Shown here one piece after another: positions 34,401 to 47,116 of a stretch of DNA of 64,000 nucleotides. The stretch comes from Gnetum montanum (taxonomy: Eukaryota; Streptophyta; Gnetopsida; Gnetales; Gnetaceae), in the NCBI GenBank assembly GCA_015680685.1, contig MNCI01014694.1:1025025-1089024 (forward strand). Direction: 5' to 3'. A model generated the notes under the pieces. That model was not told the DNA's origin, did no database searches, and saw only the letters and a list, made by a program, of their open reading frames with translations. Both the position numbers and the translations under genes were made by a program. Position 1 is the stretch's first letter, and each line of letters begins with the position of its first letter.

Positions 34401-37400
34401 ACACTTTCCATCAAGATTAAAGAATAGTGAGGATTCCTCTTCAACGTCATAATGAGTCAAATTTCTATTGTTACCATCTTGAATAAGTAGGTTACTTGCT
34501 CATAGCTACTCTCATTACACCAAGTTTGGGATAAAGGAAGTAGCCCCAAAAGTATACTTTTACCAAGGAAGGTTACCTAGCATACAAACCTGATCAAGTC
34601 AACGTCTTTACCTCTGCTACTAAAGGAAGGGTGAAAGATGCATGTTGAAACCCTGCCTACCACTGTATCCATAGAAGCTATACACACCTATGGTGACACA
34701 CCTCTCTTCATACCAACGTAAAAAGCTATACATATAATTGTTGGCTTTGACCTTTAGGTAGAAGCTTCACCTTGTTAAGGTTATGGGTGCTGGAAGCTAT
34801 CCTTAGCACTAAATCATCTACACCTTTCTAGGGTAGCTAGACCTAGGATTCCAAGGTTGTTGCTCAAGAACAAAATTTGGGGGGTAATTATGGTGCACCT
34901 CTATATACCATCGAGTAGCTATTTCATATGTTGTAGTTAATGCAAAGCCATGTTCACCTTCAAGGAGTGGCTGGTACCAGCATTGAAAGTACAAGTAGGG
35001 GTAGATGCTCACTACTGAGCATTTCACGGACACACTCAAGAATGCCTACGACACAGGGACTAGGAAGCCACAAACTTCAACCCAAGGGGATGGGCTTCAA
35101 TTACATGGAAGTAGGGCTTTGGGTCCTCAAAGACTGTAGGTTTACATGTATAATTCCAATATCATAGCTTTCAACCTGGGTGGGTTTACACACTCCTAGC
35201 TACATGGTAGGATAAGGGTACATTTTACAAACCCAGAAGATAAACATAGTAGTTATATGAAAACCAATAGATAAGCATTTCAAAAAAAAATGTGACCACA
35301 AAGGATAAGTAGTAATTTATAATGTGCAACATAGATTGATCAACATGAAAGTTGCATGTGAACTCATGACATATTAGCATTTAAGTAAAACAAACATCCC
35401 AAATGGATAAGTGTTTTTGTGAAAATGTCCTTAGGAAAAGTAGAGATAACCCTATTATCTAGACTAAAGACTTGTTAACCAGACACAAATAGAAGGTACA
35501 AGGCACTTTTAAGGCCAAGGGTCACTGAGGCACTTGCCACTCGAAAAACACGTATAAATGTAAACGATCTAAGGATCATGTAAGCATTAACAAAACATGC
35601 TCACTTAGGATAAGCATCTCTTAGCAATGTGCACTACCCTTAGGCCATAAACATATAGATTTCTCTTTAAGATAACTCCACTTATTGACACAATGCAGAG
35701 GCAAGGCTGACTTCATATAGGAGAGTTGGAGCATCACTTCTTAGGTTACTAGGATTACTATTACACAAACCAGACATGGAAGAACTAGCTATAGGATATT
35801 AGACTCAAGAAGGGAAACCAGAAAAAGGTCATAGGCTAGGGCCAACAACATAGTAGATAGATTATAACCCAACAAAACCACTAGATGAACTCCTAAGTTC
35901 ACAATTCACACATGTTGAATGGTAGAACTTACTAGAGCAATGGAACATGAAAAGGACACTACTATGTAGAGCCACAGAGAACTCACATAAGTGGATCGAT
36001 GATCCTCGTACTAATCCACTTCCATACCATGATAGATTGATAGGATGGTCATATGTGGGAACACGGATGGGGAACACATGTTGGGGTGGTTCTAGCCTTA
36101 GCTCATTGAATTCACAATCACATATTATTTCATATTTTGAAGTGATAGTTAATAGCTATAAATGATATTATTTCACCTTACATAGGGAACTAGCCCTAAA
36201 TACCTACTTAGCTACTGGTGTTGGATAGTCCTTTGGAGTATATCGATGAGAGAAGCTTAGATATTTAGAGTCATTCGTAGGCTAATCTATAGTTACTAAT
36301 GGGCAATAGGGACATTGACCGACTATTAAGATCCACTTCCTAGAGGTGTAGATAATAATGGGATAATATTATAGGCATTGAATGATTCATTTGGTTGAGT
36401 GTTTAACAGGAACGCACTAGAAATATAGCTTAATGTGAAATTCCATGCCTAGAGACCCAAGGATGACTTTTGTTGGGACTTATACACACATCCCACAAGA
36501 TGGAACATGCATAGTTACTCTTCTAAGCAACTGGGGTTCAATAATGGCTCCCTCCAGATGGGGTCCTCAGGCCTAGATAGAGGTGAAAACCACACTCTTA
36601 CCACTTATCCTACTTATAGGCCTCTAAGTTTCATGACTCACAGACCCATGAGCACAATCACTAGTAAGTAAAAACAACAAAAAACAAGGCTAGATCCACT
36701 ATGATTAACTTAAGGTCATACCATAGGAGGGGAGACCACTTCACATGTAGTGGAGTACAAGTAGAAAATTTTCAATAATTACTTCTTAGGAACGTCCAAA
36801 AACCAAAGTATACATTACTCAACCACTTACTTCTTGATGATCTCTTACGTTACATGATTCATCATACCATTATCACTTTAGATCTCACTCTACTACATAA
36901 TTACACTATTAATGATTGATAGAACAAAAAACCATACATTACCATATGCCTATAACACATGATGACAATATTTTAGGTTAAGGTTGATGACAATTTCTTG
37001 ACTCATAGTAAATAGACCAAATAGTTTACTTTTGGCAATTTTGTGCACTAACTTCACACACCTATAGAGCTCATGCATTTAGACTTTACATACATTCTTA
37101 TTTATTTGAATGCTCAAGCACATATAATCTACTTGGGATATCAACTCATGATAAGTTGGGAGACTGATAGTCCTATGGGAGTACAATTGCTCATTACATG
37201 TTATCTCTTTAAAGGTGTATCGATGTAATAAGTGAGACCAAGCTAGGTAGGTATAGAAGTCATGAATAAATTAAAGGGTAGACATAAGGTTCAAGCTAAT
37301 GCTACCATAGTAGAGGGCTACACTAATCATTATTGTTTTGATGTACTTCAAGAGTTCTTTGTCATCCATGGTACACATGCAGCTATCACGAGCCTCGCAT

Positions 37401-37449
37401 CAAGCTGTCCATTTACATTTTCGTTTCTGGTAGTTTACTTTCATTTTGA

Positions 37450-38095
37450 TTTTACCATTGCTGGTACTATGAACTAACCATTCAAGATGGGCATCCACCT
37501 TGTTAGGGTATTTCTCTTCTTTCACTAGTTAGATTCCTAGTTGGTTAGTCTCATTTGATAAGTCGACGAATTCTTCATCAGCATAGCATACCATAATGAC
37601 ATCATTGGCATAGTGAAGGTAGTAGAAGTTATAGCAGGCATTGTTGAGGAGAGATAAGTATAAATTCATTAGAATGGGTGATATTGATCCACCTTGGGGG
37701 ATGCCAATACTACCTTTGTTAGTATAGTCCTTGCCTTCTTGGTTGAATATCTCACAAACCATATAGTTAGAAATTAAGCTTAATATTGCTGGCAAGGCAC
37801 CAGCAAACTAAAGTTTCTCTAATACTTTAGCATGTCTCATTATGTTGAAGCACTTGATCATGTCAAAAAATTTGATTTTATTCACTTTGGTAAATTGGCA
37901 AAGATCAATGTACAAGTTTAAGCAACCATGATTAGGCATAAATCCATGACTCTTAGGGGAGATTATAGGGCTAAGAGCCTCTATTAGGGTTAGATGAAGC
38001 ACATGTAAGAGCACATGGTCATGTTCCTGCAGGATAGTTGTTAGGCACATTCCAACCTTACCAAGGGATTTGGGAATAAATAAACAATACATGCA
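37450..38095 (-). pseudogene. group II intron-type reverse transcriptase remnant
   Basis: Reading from 38092 down: LIEALSPIISPKSHGFMPNHGC matches the SPxSHGFRPGRGC block that precedes motif A. KIKFFDMIKCFNIMRHAKVLEKL is motif A with the first catalytic Asp. After a stop, YTNKGSIGIPQGGSISPILMN is the G.PQGG..SP block (37670-37710). YYLHYANDVIMV is the YADD motif with the middle Asp changed to Asn. The GIPQGGSISP form is typical of group II intron and organellar reverse transcriptases, not of LINE or LTR elements. Fingers, palm and part of the thumb remain. The N-terminal part, maturase domain X and any intron domain V were not recognised. Confidence 0.72.
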
Positions 38096-39065
38096 ACCAA
38101 ATTTGTATGAGCCTAATCAGAGACAGTGATGAAGTGAGACAATCTCTGCATGAAAAAAATATTTTTATTTCTTATATTCTTTAATTAAGTATATTTTAGA
38201 TGGAAACCATGTATAGACTAGGAGTTTTGTTGAATATTATGTAACATTTCCATATTTTCTTTAGGTTACCTTTTAGTACGTCACTTACAAAAGACAAGAA
38301 CATTACTTTGTACCTAACCTAACATAGAGCCATCCACTATGAGGCAATTACTTACAGGGCCTTCATGGAAACCTACCTGTGAAGGCCATCTTGTAGTACA
38401 CAAGGATTCTTCCTATGACATAAGGATTCTTACTACAATAGATATCTATGATGACACTCTATAGAAAACCACTCTCTAGAACTTCCCTTACCCATGGGGT
38501 AGTGTTACCATTGACTTCACCTTATTTACATTAAACTATTAGGGCTATTTGGAAGTGGTAATCAAGAACACGAGTTGACAAACTATTGCAAAGTACTAAC
38601 ATATTTCTACATTGAACAGGGAAGGGAAACATGATTCCACAAAGGATAGTAGATCTCACATACTATGTAGAGATACGTACACCCCCAACTGGGGGACTCA
38701 TAGAAAAAGCCCATTACTAGGGTACATCTTGGGCCATTGCCCAACATGTTAGACACACTTGGAAGGACGCACAATAAGCACATAGGATAACGTGGATTAG
38801 AGATAGGGAATATTACACGTAGGTCATTAGATAAAGGTTAATCAATAGGGTTTCCAAGGTCGGGGTAGGTTTGCCATGGGCCTATCCAAGGGTAGTCATA
38901 GGTAGGATAGTATAGTGAAAAAAGATTATCTTACCATTGGTGTTTACTGTTTGGCTTGTTAATTACACATTAGTGAGGGGCATTGTAAGTGGGTAGGCTA
39001 CAATTACTGAGTAGGGGTCATGCAGGTAGAGTCATTAACATATATATGTTAAAATGAAAATTAGA

Positions 39066-39256
39066 CCAAGCATCTCCTAAGGTAGCATTTCAAGGAAACA
39101 CTTTCCCCCAAAATGCTTTTCAAGGCTATCCAAAGGTAGCGTGTAAACACTATCCCAAAGTAATGTATCACTTATTGTAAGGGTTCACATGTCATGTAAA
39201 TGCTTGTGCAAAGGTAGCTCTTCCTTGAAACACTTTTGAAAGCTTCTCCAAAGGGT
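39066..39256. repeat. second cluster of the caaggaaa / aaaggtagc repeats
   Basis: Contains cctaaggtagcatttcaagg, then ccaaaggtagcgtg, gcaaaggtagctcttcc and ctccaaagggtacgtg. Related to 34125-34400. The left edge of the cluster carries the best match. Confidence 0.6.
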
Positions 39257-39361
39257 ACGTGAATGCATATGATAACCTCATATCATGACTTACAGGTCCC
39301 AAGCTAAATTCCATGAACCCATCCTAGGCAAACTAAAAGCATAAATAATCAGCTCTCCTAA

Positions 39362-39540
39362 GAACCTGGGTGAAGAGTAATTCCTCCCTAACTATAGAGC
39401 ACTTATCCACAAACCTAGGGGAAGAGTCCTTCCCCTTACTTTCTAGAAGAGCCCTTCCCCCTAACCCTAGGAAGTAACCTTTCCCATACCCATGGAAGGA
39501 TTCCTTCCCATTACCTAGGGAAAGAAACCTATAATATCCA
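39362..39540. repeat. tandem hairpin array, ggaagagtccttcccc type
   Basis: Five or six consecutive units of about 25-30 bp, each with a palindromic core. Examples are ggggaagagtccttcccc (39418-39435), agaagagcccttcccc, ggaagtaacctttccc and ggaaggattccttccc. They are joined by taaccctag or ttacctag. Related single copies are near 39618 and 40545. Confidence 0.75.
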
Positions 39541-42500
39541 AATTAAATAACATATACAAGAGTATAACTAAGATAGTTGGCTTTCCCCTCCTAAAGCACT
39601 AGAAGAGACATCATGGGAAGATTCCTTCCCCCCTAAAGTAATATAAATCCTAAGAACTATATGGCTCTCCTATAGGTATTGAAAAGAAGGTAGCCTAAAG
39701 TGAAAAACCACTTAACTCTTTGTTCAATTAAGGATCCATATGAATGTCAAAGTTTGAGGGAACATTCTACTTGGTGATGTGTACATGGTGAGCAGGTGAT
39801 GTATACATGATTTATGCTAGTTGCTCTAGTGGCTTGATCGTATGTTGATTGGTCACTATTGCTTCTCTCTTCTCTAGTTGTCAGGTTATCTCTCTAGCTA
39901 TTTTAATTTTATAGACTGTGTAATGTTACATTAGGTTATTTTCTTTTGGTAGCAAGAAGGAACAAAGTTGAAGCATGAACAATGATTCCTTCCTTTAAGC
40001 CCTATGGTCAGTTCCTGCTTCACCCTAAAGGCCCTTTTTCCTTTGGTAAATCGGAATCCATAGTGCTCTATTGTAATTGGTTAATGATCTCCCACATGTC
40101 GTACTTTGGGTGAAAGTACACCACTATTTTTAACAATATGGAGATTCATATTAGTATTATCCAATGAATAGTTTTCTTATAGGGAAGATTAAATGGGGTA
40201 ACTCAGGGATTCGTTCCCTACTAAAGCCCACACCAAATATTTTTGTTTAGTATGAGATCACACTTCGTAGTGCTTTGCTTACATTACACCTATGGTCTAT
40301 CAAAGTTTTGTTCATCATCCAAGAGCAAATGGTGGTAACTTGGGGACTTGTTCCCAGAATTAGTAGGGAAACTCATGTAGTTCATTCCTTACCCCTTCCA
40401 AGGCTCTCTGAATTCAATAATCTTGAAGAACTAGATGATCCTTTCTAGTCTTACTAGGAAAGACAAAAACCAATCCTAGAACTACAAGATATACCTTAGA
40501 AGCTACTTCTCCTAATGATAAGTAAAGGCATACCCTCCAATAAAGGAGAGTGACTTTCCCCCTATTAGAAAACAAGAATGGAAGTCACAATGGGAAAGGG
40601 AAAAGCTCCTCAACCATGTAGCACAAAATAGCAGGTTTGAGTTCCAGTCAAAGATCAAAGATCAAATAATAGAGAAATAGATGCCCACTCTACTCCTAGT
40701 GTAGCTACAAATCACTTATTGAGTTATGAGAGGGCTTTAGTGGGGAATGAGTCCCGAAGTTACCCTGAATCCGCACTTTCTTTTCACATGCATGAGTTTC
40801 ATCTCCCCCAACTTGATACCCTAATCTAGTTGACTCATCTTTCCATGAAGATCACATAGGAGACATTGCATTAATAGCACATGATTTTTTTGAATATTAA
40901 AAAGGTTGCTTTTCACTTTTCACTTCCAAGGACCAATGGGACAATGGGAGAAGGTCTTTAGTAGGGTTCAATGCCATAAGGTTTATCCATTGGCTATGAT
41001 TATCCTAATCAAGCTAGGACTTTATGGTTTACTTTATGTGCTATACTTTTGTCTCTTTTTATCCAATCCTAGCATAGCACTTTGCATTTATTTTTCTAGA
41101 GGATATTGAAACTTTGGTAGTAGAATCAGCCTCGGATATCACTAGGATTTTCCTAGAGTAGAAAGATGACCCTGATAGAATGTGTTCTTTTTGCACATTA
41201 TCTTTGTGTGTTAAGCTAAGCCATTTGGGTCTTGGAAGTTGTAAACTTTTTGCAAGCATCTTTAATTGGATTACAATTGATTCAGATTTTTCTCTATTGG
41301 GTTGTCATCAACACCAGAAATTATCCTCATTATCAAAAAAGTGAACCTAAAAGAACTTCTAATTTTGGCAAGTCTTTAGTTTCAAGCTATTCTATTGATA
41401 AAAAATCCATTATTTGATAAAGGGGCTACTAGAAGGCTTTCTTATTTCTTTTTGTGTGAGGTGTAAAGCAGTTTTGTTCTCCAATGGGAGATTCCTCACA
41501 ATGTCGACAGAGTAGGAATGAATGACTTGAGTGAGCTTCCCCATGTAAGCAGGGAACTTGTCCCCAAGTTACCACATTTGAGGTCATGAAAATATCCCTA
41601 GAAGCACTCATAACTTCCACTAACAAAATTCTATACTAGCAAATTCAATAGTACCAAAGTCATTTCCATTAAACCTTCAACCAAGAATTGATTCAATATT
41701 TGTGCTTATGGATAGTTGACTAAGAGCCTCCTATGATCAAATCTACAATGGAAATTCCATTAACATGAATAGTGGGTAGGAAAACAATGGTTATTCTTGA
41801 TGCTTTGGTAATGTAATAGTTGATATCAAGATCAAATGGAAACACAATAGGAAAGATTCATGATAAAGACTACAATAAGGGGAGCTACTAGATGAGCTAA
41901 TTTTGAACATTATTGAATGAATTCTCAATAGCCAGAAAGAAGCATTCTACTAGAAATAGGAAATGAAATTAACTTCAATCCTAGGCTAAGCTAAAGAAGA
42001 AATCATGAAAAGATTATGTTCCTAGAGGAGGATAGACATTTTTTCCATGTAGGCAACTTATAGCCTTCTTTCCCTATTTTGTTGCACAACAACAAAAAAC
42101 CATAATTCCCTAAAGAGGAAGAGAGAGTCATAAGGTAGAAGAGGATTCGCTGGGCAAGGGCCCATCAATGCCCTCAAGCTTAAACTTGAGGGTGAAGTGG
42201 AAATATCTCTTAGGGAGAATCCCATGTTAGTGGGGAATTAGTCCCCAAGTTACCCCCATGACACTTGAGAGAAGTTCAAACAAAGGAGTCCAAGGCATCA
42301 GAAGTTCTTGACTCCATCCCAATAGGTAACATCAAAAATCAAAGAAAAGGCTTTGGGGCCTTGGAAGGGCCAACCCCTTCCTACCCAAGTGGAGTATGAT
42401 TCATCACAAAGGCCACCATTAGACTATCAAGATAAATTATCTTGATGATGATCATGATGGTAAAGAGCACCATATTTTTCCATTTTCATTTCCATATAGA

Positions 42501-45105
42501 GGTCTGATTTCAACAATTAAGTACAACATCACATTTGACACCTGAGGAAGGTACAAACCAACTATGAGGTACATTAGTAGATGTTATAATACTATGTAGA
42601 TGAGAGTTGGCTGGTACAACCACTCTATTGGCCACTTCACGATATTGTGCCAATTCTAGTTTTGAACTACCATAGACTTCTTTCATTCCTTTCTTTTACT
42701 TTACTAGTCTTCTTGGCTAGAATCAAAAATGAGTTGTGTCCCCTTCTTCTCTTTCTAATAGCATCCTCAATGCTCTACCTTTTTTTAGAGATTACCCTCT
42801 AATCTGTTTAGCTATCCCTAACAGTAACAAGAGGGGGGATCCATTGTTGTTCCATGCTCTGGGAGGACAAAAAATAAAATGAAAAACCCAATAAGTAAAG
42901 TCTTTCTTGCCTAGTGTTAGAAGAGTGATAACGAAGTAATGACTAATTCCAGCCCATCACAAGGTGCCAAAGTAGACTTTTAAGCAAGATCAAGTATAGA
43001 GTGAGGAAAGCCTTAGTTTGAAAACATAAGAAGTAGGTAGTCATTATCAATCCATCGAAAGTGGTTAATCATGCTTCACACCTTTCCTTACTAAGCTTTT
43101 AGTCCTAATAGCTACTTCCTTTCCATAATAAATAAGCTCTTAAGAAAGTGAAAGTAAGCACTATTCCCTCTTAAGAAGGTAAGAAGGATGCTAAATCTTT
43201 CCTATTACCTTCTTTTTTCTATAAGTCTCATAGTAATTTCTTAAGCTTAGACCTCTCCTTTCCCTATAACCATTCAAACAGGGGAATGTTGGGTTCTAGG
43301 TAAAAAGGAAGTTGGTTTGCTTAACTAGAGCATTATCTACAAGAAAGAAAAATGTCATTTGATATCTTGACTTAAGCTTAAGAAAGAAATCAAAAGACAA
43401 TACATAAAACACGCCTTCAATGTTCTATTGTTCATGCTCCTCACCCAAGGGTCCATCTTCTTCGATTAGCAAATGATTGTCATTTCCTTCTTCTTGGTCA
43501 TTGATGTTGAATTCCTTTTGTAGATATTTCATATGGGGATGAATCAAATCCTAGGACATTAACCTCTCTAGGAAGCTGGTCCCTTTACATAGCCATAATT
43601 GGATCTTTTTTCTAAGTAGCTACAATGGAATTGGTTGGTATAGAAGAAGTTGCTAGAAAATAGGCCACTAGGGATATAGATTTTCTAACTATTGAATTAA
43701 CTAGTCTTCTATTTGAAATTGAATGCATATTAGTTGTGATTGAATTAGTATATGTTGCAGGTCTAATCTATAAAGAATTGCCCTCATTTTATCTTAGATT
43801 GGATGAATACAAAGGAAGTCAATTGAATTTGGATGATGCATAATAGGGTACTATAGGGGTCATTCCCCAACTAAAGCCCCTTCCTCATTAACTATGTCAT
43901 GTCATTTCCTTTAGTTTAGCAACTCTAGTATTGGTAGCATTCATAGCTAATTCTTGAACTAACAAGCATAAAGCAGAGATAGAGATAGGAATAACTATAG
44001 GCACGAAACTGGCTTTTTACCCTATCTTTGCCCCTTGGTTCGCTAGCTGACTTGCCTATGCTTTTTTCTCAAACTCTAAGATCCTTCGTTGGAACCTTCC
44101 CTGGGAATCATTGGCATTGCAATTTATGCTCTACATCAACTTTGCCTAGTAGTAGTGATAGAGGTGGCGGTAATCATGGTGATGTAGGTGTCTACCTTAC
44201 TATTCTGACATTTAAATACCTCACAGGCAAGTCACACTTGTGGGTACCAACCACTCCAACGCCATGACTTGCAGGTGGGGAATGTGTGTACCCACCACTA
44301 CGTATAAACCTAGTTAAACTATCAATATAAAAAATTAGGCATATTCATACTATAATTATATCAACTATAACTTGTTATACAATAAACTAAAATAATCATT
44401 AATTAGACACTAACCAAATAATTAATAATATAAAATAAAAAATAAAATTAATTAAAATGCATGAATTTGACAAGAATGGTTATTTAAAAAATAAACCAAT
44501 TTGGGGTTCAACACAGTCCCCAACTAGCCTTTAGCAAGTGCTTGGCCATAAAGGTAAAAATAAAATAAAATAAAAACATTAATAAATGTGCAACTATAAA
44601 CAAAATTATACTACTACTATTTCTAGATATCCTTTTAGCTATCCAAAATTTGATACATTAAAAAATATTTTTACAAGAAAAAGATCATAAAGTAACAAAA
44701 ATTAAACTCGTCCATTGTCCAAATGTGCAAATATTTTTATGCTAAGTATGTATATATCCTTATCCCTCTATTAATAATAAATTCTTATTATTGGATATGA
44801 GTCCACATATAACCTACTTAGGAAGGCCCTACCTAGGATTGATTGAACTTAACATCACCTCACAAGGTCTGCTTCATTAGGTGTAATAATGTCTTAAAAA
44901 CTCAAGGTATAAATCTTTCCTATGATTTAAGGATCTAAGATGCATTACTTACATCTAACTCATTCCTTGACTTGTTCTTGGATAAGCTTCCATGTTGGCT
45001 ATATCCTACTATCATATCCTTTATTAATTGGTTATCCCCATCCCCCCTCTTTCCCCTCCACACCTTCCCCTCTCCTCCTCCCCACTTCCCCACCCACCCA
45101 CCCCC

Positions 45106-45106
45106 N
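45106..45106. other. undetermined base (N)
   Basis: A single N at the end of a C-run, between cccacccaccccc and aaataaaaatt. A second N is at 45870 after the T-run. Both mark low-complexity assembly trouble spots. Confidence 0.95.
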
Positions 45107-45830
45107 AAATAAAAATTATTAAAAGGAATCAAACTCAAAGAATATACCAAAAGAAAAAATTACCATAGGTTATATATATCTAGATGACTAAGAGGGTACT
45201 AAAGGCAATGAGTGAATGAGTGGTAGAATCCATCATTGACTACCATAATAGGGATCTCGACCATGGACACCTATGGAAGACATGATGGAAAATACAAAGA
45301 AAACCCATGCATAAAAGTATGACTAGTAAGAAGAGATGACCATGCAAAAGAAAAATAGGAAGATAACTTAACAAAAAAAAAAAAAAAAAAAAAAAAAAAT
45401 AAAAAAAAAAAAAAAAAAAAGAATAGCAAAAGCTAAAAACAAGGTAAAAACAAAAGCAAAAAGAAAATAATTGTCTAAGAAGTACAAAGAAGCAAAAGCA
45501 AAGTAACTAAATAAAAAATTAAGAGGAATGATTAAAAGTGAAGGTTCCTATTAAGATACCAACTATGGAGTCACTCCTTCACTACTAGTGTTATACCCTA
45601 GTTCTAAGGTAGTGGCATCATGATTTGATTAGTAATCATTGCCTAGCCCTTAGAAACTTTACTCACAAAAGTGGGTTCTTGTGGGATGATTAAAATTATG
45701 AGCTTAGAGCATTGCCCCAAATATAAGGTCCTTGTGGAAGTGTGGCTCAGCTCATGATTGAAGGTTCTTGTGGGGCCATTTTTTTCTCCTCCTTTTGTTT
45801 TTCTTTTCTTGCTTTCTATTTTGTTTTCTT

Positions 45831-45867
<37 letters not shown>

Positions 45868-46591
45868 TTNTATCTTATCGACTTCAATCATGAGGTTCTT
45901 GTGGGAGCCAAATTCATTTTGTAAGTATTGCTCACATGGAACTAAACTTACTTGATATTAGTAGATGCCTTTACCAACAGAGAAACTAGGTCCCATATAA
46001 CGCACCTTTTCCACCTTAGCGACTCATCCAAGTAAGTATTTAATATAAACCAAATGCTAATAAGCATTACTATAAACTAAGCTATTTAGCCAGCTTGACT
46101 TATGAATATTATTCTTAAAGATTATTATTTAAAAATAATGAAGATTATTATGTATAAGACACTTATTAATCTAAGGCTCATCCTTAGTTGGATTTTGGGT
46201 TTAAGCCTACCTATTTCAAGGTAGGAGATGTTGTTCTTTTCCCTTGAATTCCAAACATGATGCTACCAAATTCTTTACAGTCCCAACTAATAATAGAATT
46301 TCCTATTGCCCTCTACATATTTCAAAGAAAAAGTTGTAGACTATTGGTTTTTCCTTAATTATTTTTAATTTATATAATATGGTATTTATTCTTAATTTTT
46401 TTTATTTTTCTTCTTACAAGAAAAATAATTAAGGGAGATCATTTCTCAGACTACAAAAAAAAGAAAAAATGAAATGAAGTAGAAAGAATATATATCTTTC
46501 TTTTTTTTTGAAGATTCAATTTAAATTTTAGAAAGAAAATGAACAAAAATAAAATATATTGAACCCTTGATGAAGATTGACTTTGTCGACC

Positions 46592-46609
46592 TCCCCAACA
46601 ATGGCGTCA
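46592..46609 (-). other. primer binding site of element H
   Basis: On the reverse strand it reads tgacgccattgttgggga, three bases after the LTR end TCATCA (46613-46618). It matches the same Athila/Tat-type site as copy C. This fixes H in reverse orientation and shows it uses the same primer class as the gypsy family, a likely source of its enzymes. Confidence 0.85.
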
Positions 46610-47116
46610 AATTGATGAGCTGAGCAAGATTCGATGTTGGATTAGTTGAATAATTATCTTTGATGCATAAATTATCACCTCATCTATGACTAACCCACAA
46701 GTCGTATCAATGGAGGACCAGTTTAAAGTCAAAAAAATCATCAAGATATAAAATGATTAGAATTGAATCCAATCAAATTCCATGGTTATGACTATCACTC
46801 ATAAGTAAAAACATGAATTATCATCCTAACTTCTAATATTAAGTTCAAGAGTAAAAATTAATAATTAAATCAAATTAAAATCATAAATACAAGCATAGGT
46901 TTTGTAGTGCCATTTTTTCTCCACCTATACAAAGATGATTCTCCTTAATCACCTCCATTTCCTTGATCTTGTTAAGATGGTTGGCAATGTAATTGGCCAC
47001 TCCAAATGAAGAGGCACACCTCTACACATGAAGGCCCATTGCTACAACTCTTCCTTTAGGATTATTATTTTTCATGCAAATTATCCAAATAATTCTAGTA
47101 ATAGATGATACAAATT

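Larger units (their letters stand above)
33785..43884. repeat. dispersed short hairpin repeat family (ggtaacttggggac...tcccc)
   Basis: About eight copies of a roughly 35-bp unit. In one orientation they lie at 33785, 33851, 40196, 40334 and 43846. Inverted copies lie at 40735-40764, 41537-41573 and 42212-42257. The consensus core ggtaacttggggac.tgttcccc carries complementary gggga and tcccc arms around a 4-5 base loop, and often ends actaaagccc. Copies at 33851 and 40334 share a longer downstream stretch (actcatgtagttcatt). None was found outside the 11.5-kb insertion. Confidence 0.7.
32828..44302. other. 11.5-kb insertion in the left LTR of H, possibly organelle-derived
   Basis: Bounded by a 24-bp near-identical duplication of the LTR (32804-32827 and 44303-44326, three differences). 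That defines the insertion precisely. It has no LTRs, poly-A tail or terminal inverted repeats that I can see. Base composition is visibly less AT-rich than the flanks. It contains a group II intron-type reverse transcriptase remnant (37450-38095, reverse strand) and several families of short hairpin repeats. Both are common in seed-plant mitochondrial DNA, so a nuclear mitochondrial insert is the leading hypothesis. No respiratory, ribosomal or tRNA gene was recognised, and this weakens it. The rest of the span has only short chance frames. Confidence 0.55.
30374..44513 (-). repeat. 3' LTR of element H (left copy), interrupted
   Basis: The left end starts TAATAAGCCAAG, which aligns base for base with TGATGAGCTGAG at 46613 allowing transitions. 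The LTR proper is 30374-32827 plus 44327-44513, about 2641 bp. 30408-30658 matches 46646-46900. 31540-31700 matches 46910-47050. The PPR part matches 47117-47408 and 54211-54500. 44327-44513 matches 54630-54820. The right end ggttcaaca gives LTR start TGTTGAACC on the reverse strand. Confidence 0.8.
44514..46612 (-). other. non-coding internal region of element H
   Basis: 2.1 kb without gag or pol. At its left edge cagtccccaac (PPT on the reverse strand). A C-rich tract follows (45036-45105), ending in an N. Then a 48-bp A-run (45373-45420, one T inside) and a T-run of about 26 (45835-45860), followed by an N. A 13-bp perfect inverted pair lies at 45751-45763 and 45882-45894. Four copies of .ttcttgtggg/ccttgtggaag lie at 45676, 45729, 45764 and 45895. 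The PBS is at its right end. Confidence 0.7.

Noticed and set aside
34940-35167. 75-residue open frame in the 11.5-kb insertion
   Set aside because: No domain recognised; also open on the other strand. Not supported as a gene.
35947-36165. 72-residue open frame with a tryptophan/glycine-rich segment, possible organelle gene
   Set aside because: No family recognised, no supporting motif and no matching copy. A chance frame cannot be excluded.
39362-39540. Regular repeat array that could suggest CRISPR
   Set aside because: Units are imperfect, spacers are short and similar to one another, and this is plant nuclear DNA. It is a hairpin tandem array.
44028-44267. 79-residue open frame near the right end of the 11.5-kb insertion
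   Set aside because: Mostly low-complexity Ser/Thr/Gly. It has no recognisable similarity and ends close to the insertion boundary.
45373-45420. 48-bp A-run as a retrotransposon poly-A tail (LINE or SINE insertion)
   Set aside because: No LINE or SINE sequence precedes it and no target duplication flanks it. It lies within H's internal region and next to another homopolymer, so a simple repeat is more likely.
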